Source: Propionispora hippei DSM 15287
GTDB taxonomy: Bacteria; Bacillota; Negativicutes; Propionisporales; Propionisporaceae
Length of the DNA: 64,000 nt
Assembly (NCBI RefSeq): GCF_900141835.1
Contig: NZ_FQZD01000011.1
Span: 80,086 to 144,085 of the forward strand
Direction of reading: 5' to 3'
Position numbers and translations under genes: made by a program. Positions within the stretch are counted from its first letter, which is position 1. The number at the start of each line of letters is the position of its first letter. Below the pieces are notes generated by a model. It had not been told where the DNA came from, ran no database searches, and was given only the letters and a program-made list of their open reading frames with translations. Shown piece by piece: positions 59,923-64,000 of this stretch.

Positions 59923-61806
59923 ATGCAGAAATACTATATGATCATAGCTGCCTTTATCCTATGCGTTTTTGGACAGCCTTTGGTTGAAGCGGGAGTACCT
60001 ACTGCCATTGATGTTGCTGATGAAGCAAAGAATACGGGGGCGAATCTAAACGCGGCAGCCCATTCAGCCGAAGCGGCAATGCAAGCTGCGTTTGAACGGG
60101 TGGCGGCAAAGGAGGCAGTCAAACAAGCTCTGGAGGCACTTCAGGAAGTCCTTGCCACGGCAGAGAAGGCTCAGCAGGAGGTTGGCAGAGCACAAGCTAA
60201 TGTGAAGGAAAAAGATGCATATGTAGGAGAAGCCGCGAAACAGGTTGCCGAGGCCGAAGGAAAAGAGCGTGCGGCTATAAACCGTTTGACGCTGGCCTTG
60301 GCGGCCCAGACCGCAGCTCAGGAACGGGCAGCAGGTTATTGGCGGATTGCGGAGCAGACGGCTAATTCGGTAGCGCAAAGTGCGAATGAAACTGACGAGC
60401 CTATGTCCTTTGCCGATATCAATGAGGGGAATATTGATGAAATAGCCGGCAGGGCCGATCAACGGGCGAGAAGGGATAATGCCAAGCTTGAGCTTGTTGC
60501 CGCCGCCAGGGATCGTGCGGAAACCTTTCAGCAGGAGGTTGACGCGGCTGGTGAAAATACGGAGATTGCCCAAGCCGGCAAGGATGCGGCTACTGATGAG
60601 AAAGAGCAAGCGCTGGATAGGCTGACCGATGCCAAAATAGCTTTAGAGGACGCGGAAGCAGTATTAAAAGATGCTCAGCGAAATCTGGAGGATGCGAAAG
60701 CAGTAGTTCGCGATGCAAAGGCCGAATTGGATAGTCGGCAATCCTACGTAACATTATTAAATAAGGAAGACGCAAAGATCCCTATTGCCCGTTCGGTCCT
60801 TGCCGCAAGTACCTATTATTCATGGAAAGACAACAGAGGAGATCAGGGGCATCAGTTTGTTTCACCGTATTCTTTTTTTTATCAGCATGGCAATTGGGAG
60901 ACTTCCTTTAATACGGCGTATGTTATCTCACAGCACGCCGCCCCGCAGTTGACGGGTTCAGGACGAGTGTCCGGCTGGTCCGACAGTGACGTAGCCATAG
61001 CGCATACGAATGGTCATGGCAAATACTCTGTGCGCTACAGTCTGGATGTCAATATGCCTACGGGAAAAGCAGCCCTGTCCGGTGAAAAACCGATTATGAA
61101 TGATGATTTGGTTAAGTACGGAACATTTGGCTCGGGGTGGAACTATACGCCGGGTGTTGCTGTCAGTCGTAAGGTAAGTGACAAAGATACATGGACTTTA
61201 GCGACAACCTATTCTTTTCAGGGAGATTATACTCTGCTTAATGATGTACCTAACAACCGACTAAGTCCGGGCAATATATGGACAAAAACTTTTCAATGGC
61301 AGCATCTTGCTCCCAACTGGCGTTTGCTGGGGGAGCTATCTCACGTTGATTATACCGATACGCAGGTAGGTGGCGCTGATTATGTACGGGACGGGGATCA
61401 GTTGGATACAAAGCTCACCTATGTCAAAGATTTGTCGCATGGCCAGAGCCTGCTGCTATATTATTGGAATTCCCATCAACAGCCGGATCAGTCGCTCGCA
61501 CAACAGGCGGGAGGAAGCAGCAGGCGCGGTCAATATTCAGGTCTCATGTGGAGTAAGCCTGTACAAGTAGGACATACCATGAGATACAGCTTTGACTTTA
61601 TGAATAAATCGGGAGAAGCGTATGATATTCTTACTGATTCCATTTTTCATAATGGGAAAAAGTATACCGGTGGAATAGGTTATGATGTGAATATTTCTGA
61701 AAAACAAACATTATCATTTGATGTGCAGAAAATTTTTATGAAAAATGACCCGAATGTTAATTATCATGGATATAATATTATGGTCAAGTACTCTCGCAAC
61801 TATTAG
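59923..61806 (+). CDS. Coiled-coil / outer-membrane beta-barrel protein of the pel operon
   Basis: 627 residues behind TAGGAGGG, 10 nt after pelG. A signal peptide (about 1-23) is followed by an Ala/Glu/Lys-rich coiled coil (about 30-280, heptad runs such as DAEAVLKDAQRNLEDAKAVV), then about 340 residues of alternating strands (YSFFYQHGNWETSFNTAYVI, GKYSVRYSLDVNMPTGKA) ending in VKYSRNY with a terminal aromatic. The barrel resembles transporter-type outer-membrane barrels. There is no TPR, SLH domain or lipobox. Position and architecture suggest that it does the export job of PelB/PelC in this diderm. That is inference. Confidence 0.75.
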   Translation: MQKYYMIIAAFILCVFGQPLVEAGVPTAIDVADEAKNTGANLNAAAHSAEAAMQAAFERVAAKEAVKQALEALQEVLATAEKAQQEVGRAQANVKEKDAYVGEAAKQVAEAEGKERAAINRLTLALAAQTAAQERAAGYWRIAEQTANSVAQSANETDEPMSFADINEGNIDEIAGRADQRARRDNAKLELVAAARDRAETFQQEVDAAGENTEIAQAGKDAATDEKEQALDRLTDAKIALEDAEAVLKDAQRNLEDAKAVVRDAKAELDSRQSYVTLLNKEDAKIPIARSVLAASTYYSWKDNRGDQGHQFVSPYSFFYQHGNWETSFNTAYVISQHAAPQLTGSGRVSGWSDSDVAIAHTNGHGKYSVRYSLDVNMPTGKAALSGEKPIMNDDLVKYGTFGSGWNYTPGVAVSRKVSDKDTWTLATTYSFQGDYTLLNDVPNNRLSPGNIWTKTFQWQHLAPNWRLLGELSHVDYTDTQVGGADYVRDGDQLDTKLTYVKDLSHGQSLLLYYWNSHQQPDQSLAQQAGGSSRRGQYSGLMWSKPVQVGHTMRYSFDFMNKSGEAYDILTDSIFHNGKKYTGGIGYDVNISEKQTLSFDVQKIFMKNDPNVNYHGYNIMVKYSRNY

Positions 61807-61884
61807 CTGTAAAATGACAATCAGTTGCTTGTTTTCAACCAACCGCATGATATGATATAGTAAAGGGAACTACTAACCAATAAG

Positions 61885-61914
61885 TGGGTAACTTGCCGAG
61901 TTGCCCATTTTTAT
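61885..61914 (+). terminator. Terminator of the pel operon
   Basis: TGGGTAACT-tgccg-AGTTGCCCA followed by TTTTTATTT. Confidence 0.8.
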
Positions 61915-61938
61915 TTCAGATTCAAGGCGGTACACATT

Positions 61939-62985
61939 GTGACAATAAGAAGCATATTGATTGTAAGACTTAGCGCTATTGGCGATGTCATTCATTGTAC
62001 GCCGGTAGCCAGAACGCTGCGGCGGGCTTATCCCGAATGCCGGATCACCTGGCTGGTGGGAGCAGTGGCCGCCGATCTGCTGACCTATAATCCCCACATA
62101 GATGAAGTGTTGGTCTGGTCGAGGGAACGTTTTGAGAAACATCTCCGTAAGCTTGAGTTACGAGAAGCCGCACGGATGTGGCGTGAACTGAAAAACATGT
62201 TGTCAGAACGGTATTTTGACGTCGTTTTGGATATTCACGGGTTATTTCTTACCGGCATGATCACCAAGCAAGTACGGGCTGGCCGGAAAATCGGCATGCG
62301 GGGGGCTAAAGAGTTAAATTCGCTGTTTATGACCGAAACCGCCCCGCCCTTGGGCAGGCACGTTACGGATAAATACCTGGGCGTACTTCGGGCAATTGGC
62401 ATCACCGAGGTGGACCGGCGCATGCAACTAACGCTTGGTCCGAAGCATGGCGAGTTTGCCGCAGCTTATCTGCGGCAGGCGGGCGTTTTACCGGAGGAAC
62501 GGCTTGTGGTTGTTATTCCAGGGACCACCTGGCCCTCCAAAAATTGGCCGGTGGAATTCTTTATCAGGACTATTCAGCGGCTTGCCCCTAAGCACCGGAT
62601 TATACTGGGCGGCGGCAAAGCGGAAGTGCCGCTGGGAAGCGAGATTGAAAAGGCGTGTCCTTCGGTAGTCAATGCCATTGGACAAACCGGACTTTTGGAT
62701 TTAGCCGGGTTGATTCAGAAAGCCGCTGTGGTGATTACCGGAGATACAGGTCCCTTACATATGGCGGCGGCGATGGATATTCCTACCGTAGCAATCTTCG
62801 GCCCTACCGATCCGGCGTTCTTTGCGCCGCTTGGCGAAAAACATATTGCTCTGACCAGCCGGTTAACCTGTTCCTTTTGCCATAAAACCAGGTGTCCTGA
62901 CGGGAATAATATGTGTATGTATGGTGTTGCGCCGGATGAGGTGCTGCAAGCCGTGAGTAAGGTAGAAGTACCCTGCCAACCTTGA
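61939..62985 (+). CDS. GT9 heptosyltransferase (WaaF/WaaC-like)
   Basis: 348 residues from GTG 61939. The two GT9 half-motifs are present: RLSAIGDVIHCTPVARTLRR at the N-terminus, GTTWPSKNWPVEFF, GDTGPLHMAAAMDIPTVAIF and GPTDPAFFAPLG. A Cys-rich C-terminal loop (CSFCHKTRCPDGNNMCM) is common in this branch. The enzyme adds ADP-heptose to LPS core, supporting an outer membrane with LPS. It is placed after the pel terminator, so it is a separate unit. Confidence 0.92.
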   Translation: MTIRSILIVRLSAIGDVIHCTPVARTLRRAYPECRITWLVGAVAADLLTYNPHIDEVLVWSRERFEKHLRKLELREAARMWRELKNMLSERYFDVVLDIHGLFLTGMITKQVRAGRKIGMRGAKELNSLFMTETAPPLGRHVTDKYLGVLRAIGITEVDRRMQLTLGPKHGEFAAAYLRQAGVLPEERLVVVIPGTTWPSKNWPVEFFIRTIQRLAPKHRIILGGGKAEVPLGSEIEKACPSVVNAIGQTGLLDLAGLIQKAAVVITGDTGPLHMAAAMDIPTVAIFGPTDPAFFAPLGEKHIALTSRLTCSFCHKTRCPDGNNMCMYGVAPDEVLQAVSKVEVPCQP

Positions 62986-63037
62986 AAATGAAATTACTGA
63001 TGGTCAAACTTTCTTCACCATCTTTCAGTTTCAAGAT
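62982..63037. terminator. Imperfect hairpin after the GT9 gene
   Basis: CTTGAAA-tTGAAA... pairs with ...TTTCAG-TTTCAAG, with GATGGT / ACCATC inside. No T run follows, so termination is uncertain. Confidence 0.4.
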
Positions 63038-63080
63038 TGCACCAGCACTCTGTAACCTCTAATTCTATAGTGTTTTTTAC

Positions 63081-63175
63081 GAGATTTTTTCCGTCCCGCT
63101 TTGTTGCCGGTGGCTTACATTCCCGATAATGCGCTTCCTCTGCCTCGCAGGATGAAAAATCTCTCGCAATTCATC
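63081..63175 (+). repeat. Intergenic repeat, copy 3
   Basis: CCCGCTTTGTTGCCG, a variable centre, TTCCT-GCCTCGC-GAAAAAT-CTCGCAATTC. It shares blocks with 44961-45051. The remainder of the 370-nt gap up to 63360 is AT-rich and shows nothing else that I can support. Confidence 0.6.
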
Positions 63176-63359
63176 TTATAGGCTTAGGTTTAGAGACCGT
63201 TAGATTTAAAATTCTGAATAGAATGAGATGCAATATTTGTCGAAACATAGATATTTTTGGAATATTTAAAAAATATTTTCTCCCTTGGCAGGAGTCAAAG
63301 ACGTTTTGCTGAATTATATATATATTAGATATAGAAAAAGCAAAGAGGAGATGATACCT

Positions 63360-63602
63360 ATGCAGGTTGAGGTCAAATCTAGGGAAGAAAAAGCTATCAA
63401 CAAAACAATCTTTGAAATGTTATGCGTGGAAAACGATGTAAAACTCCTTTGCAAGCGTTGTGAAGGTGAAATGGTACTGGCACAGATGACACCTAACAAT
63501 GATGAAATGCGTTGGTATAGATGCGCGAGTTGTGGTACGTTACGGCTGATTGGCAAAGAGTTTGAAACCAATGAGAGCAATAAGAAAGTCATTATGATAT
63601 AA
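63360..63602 (+). CDS. Small zinc-ribbon protein (80 aa)
   Basis: Starts at ATG 63360, 9 nt after GAGGAG. Two cysteine pairs, CKRC and CASC (about 22 residues apart), form a zinc ribbon in the middle (LLCKRCEGEMVLAQM, RWYRCASCGTLRLIG). Charged ends. No specific family is recognised. It is isolated next to an insertion sequence. Confidence 0.7.
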   Translation: MQVEVKSREEKAINKTIFEMLCVENDVKLLCKRCEGEMVLAQMTPNNDEMRWYRCASCGTLRLIGKEFETNESNKKVIMI

Positions 63603-63625
63603 GCGGACCTTTGGCCGGAAACGCA

Positions 63626-63651
63626 GACTGTCAACATATTTGTTGACAGTC
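63626..63651. repeat. Inverted repeat near the IS left end
   Basis: GACTGTCAAC-atattt-GTTGACAGTC, perfect 10-bp arms. It could be a terminator of the zinc-ribbon gene or a sequence carried by the IS. Confidence 0.5.
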
Positions 63652-63692
63652 AGCTTGTTGAAAAAGTATATAGTATGAAAATGGTTTTTGAG

Positions 63693-63722
63693 GGTCCATG
63701 TAGAATTAATTCTGCATGGACC
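63693..63722. repeat. 30-bp near-palindrome upstream of the transposase
   Basis: GGTCCATG-tAGAATTAATTCTg-CATGGACC, about 22 nt before the transposase start. Hairpins at this position in IS elements often block read-through transcription from outside. Confidence 0.6.
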
Positions 63723-63744
63723 TAATTTTGTTAGGAGGTAGAGT

Positions 63745-64000
63745 ATGCTTAAAGAACGAGCACCTCAGCAGATGAAATTCGAATTAGTTTGTATTGATCA
63801 ATTAGTTCCTGAAGATCACCTACTTAGAAAGATAGATAAATACATAGATTTTTCGTTTATATACGAGAAGACCACCCCCTACTATTGTCAAGATAATGGA
63901 CGACCACCCGTAGATCCGATTGTCCTTTTCAAAATGATCTTTATTGGCTATCTTTATGGCATCCGTTCCGAGCGACAGCTCGAAAAAGAAATACAGACCA
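63745..64000 (+). mobile_element. IS1182-type transposase, N-terminal part (cut by window end)
   Basis: 85 codons are visible from ATG 63745 behind TAGGAGGT: MLKERAPQQMKFELVCIDQL, then VPEDHLLRKIDKYIDFSFIY and GRPPVDPIVLFKMIFIGYLY followed by GIRSERQLEKEI. This is the DUF772-type N-terminus of IS1182/IS5-group DDE transposases. The catalytic part lies beyond the window. The exact left end of the element cannot be fixed. Confidence 0.88.

Noticed and set aside
1..64000. tRNA, rRNA genes, CRISPR arrays, prophage or a replication origin
   Set aside because: None could be recognised by reading both strands; only one partial IS element is present.

Overview
The window reads as chromosome from an anaerobic, diderm, probably spore-forming Firmicute of the class Negativicutes (Sporomusa/Pelosinus-like). 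The evidence is a Firmicute-type regulatory toolkit (a perfect CIRCE operator on htpG, LicT/SacY-type RNA antitermination sites, CsoR, MocR, strong GGAGG ribosome sites) together with genes that need an outer membrane: a TPR-plus-beta-barrel PgaA, a second coiled-coil/beta-barrel protein and a GT9 heptosyltransferase. The genus is inferred, not shown.

Layout. 1-9 kb: the end of a carboxynorspermidine synthase gene, a cadC-like repressor with a Zn/Cd/Pb P1B ATPase, a Bcr/CflA drug exporter, an HD-GYP protein, and a CitA/DcuS-type two-component system next to a Dcu C4-dicarboxylate carrier. 10.5-12.7 kb: a c-di-GMP-I riboswitch ahead of a methyl-accepting chemotaxis protein. 12.7-14.8 kb: a GrlR-like gene and a cluster of very small genes. 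14.8-24.8 kb: a class V aminotransferase, an envelope two-component system with a secreted repeat protein, an L,D-transpeptidase, a Cas4-like nuclease split over two ORFs, a CNNM/CBS membrane protein, and YwbE and Cof-type genes. 24.8-27.7 kb: a riboswitch-controlled EAL phosphodiesterase. 27.7-36.5 kb: htpG, then a sucrose-type PTS locus with its antiterminator and two RAT sites, then queT.

36.5-43.4 kb holds a complete pgaABCD (poly-N-acetylglucosamine) operon preceded by two consecutive promoter/c-di-GMP-riboswitch/terminator units. 43.4-50.5 kb carries an SDR, an LpdD-like protein, a MocR regulator divergent from a LysE exporter, and csoR-copA. 50.6-61.8 kb is a Pel-polysaccharide operon, again behind a c-di-GMP riboswitch. 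It contains a PelA hydrolase-like protein, a PelX epimerase fused to PelD, PelE, a PelA deacetylase-like protein, PelF, PelG and a coiled-coil/beta-barrel protein in place of PelB/PelC. The window ends with a GT9 transferase, a small zinc-ribbon gene and the start of an IS1182-type transposase.

The unifying theme is cyclic di-GMP. Five GEMM-I (c-di-GMP-I) aptamers lie in about 40 kb, controlling one chemoreceptor, one c-di-GMP phosphodiesterase and both biofilm polysaccharide operons. An HD-GYP protein and a PelD with a retained inhibitory-site RxxD motif add protein-level control. In the pga and pel leaders the terminator uses the 3' part of the aptamer itself, which predicts that ligand switches transcription ON.
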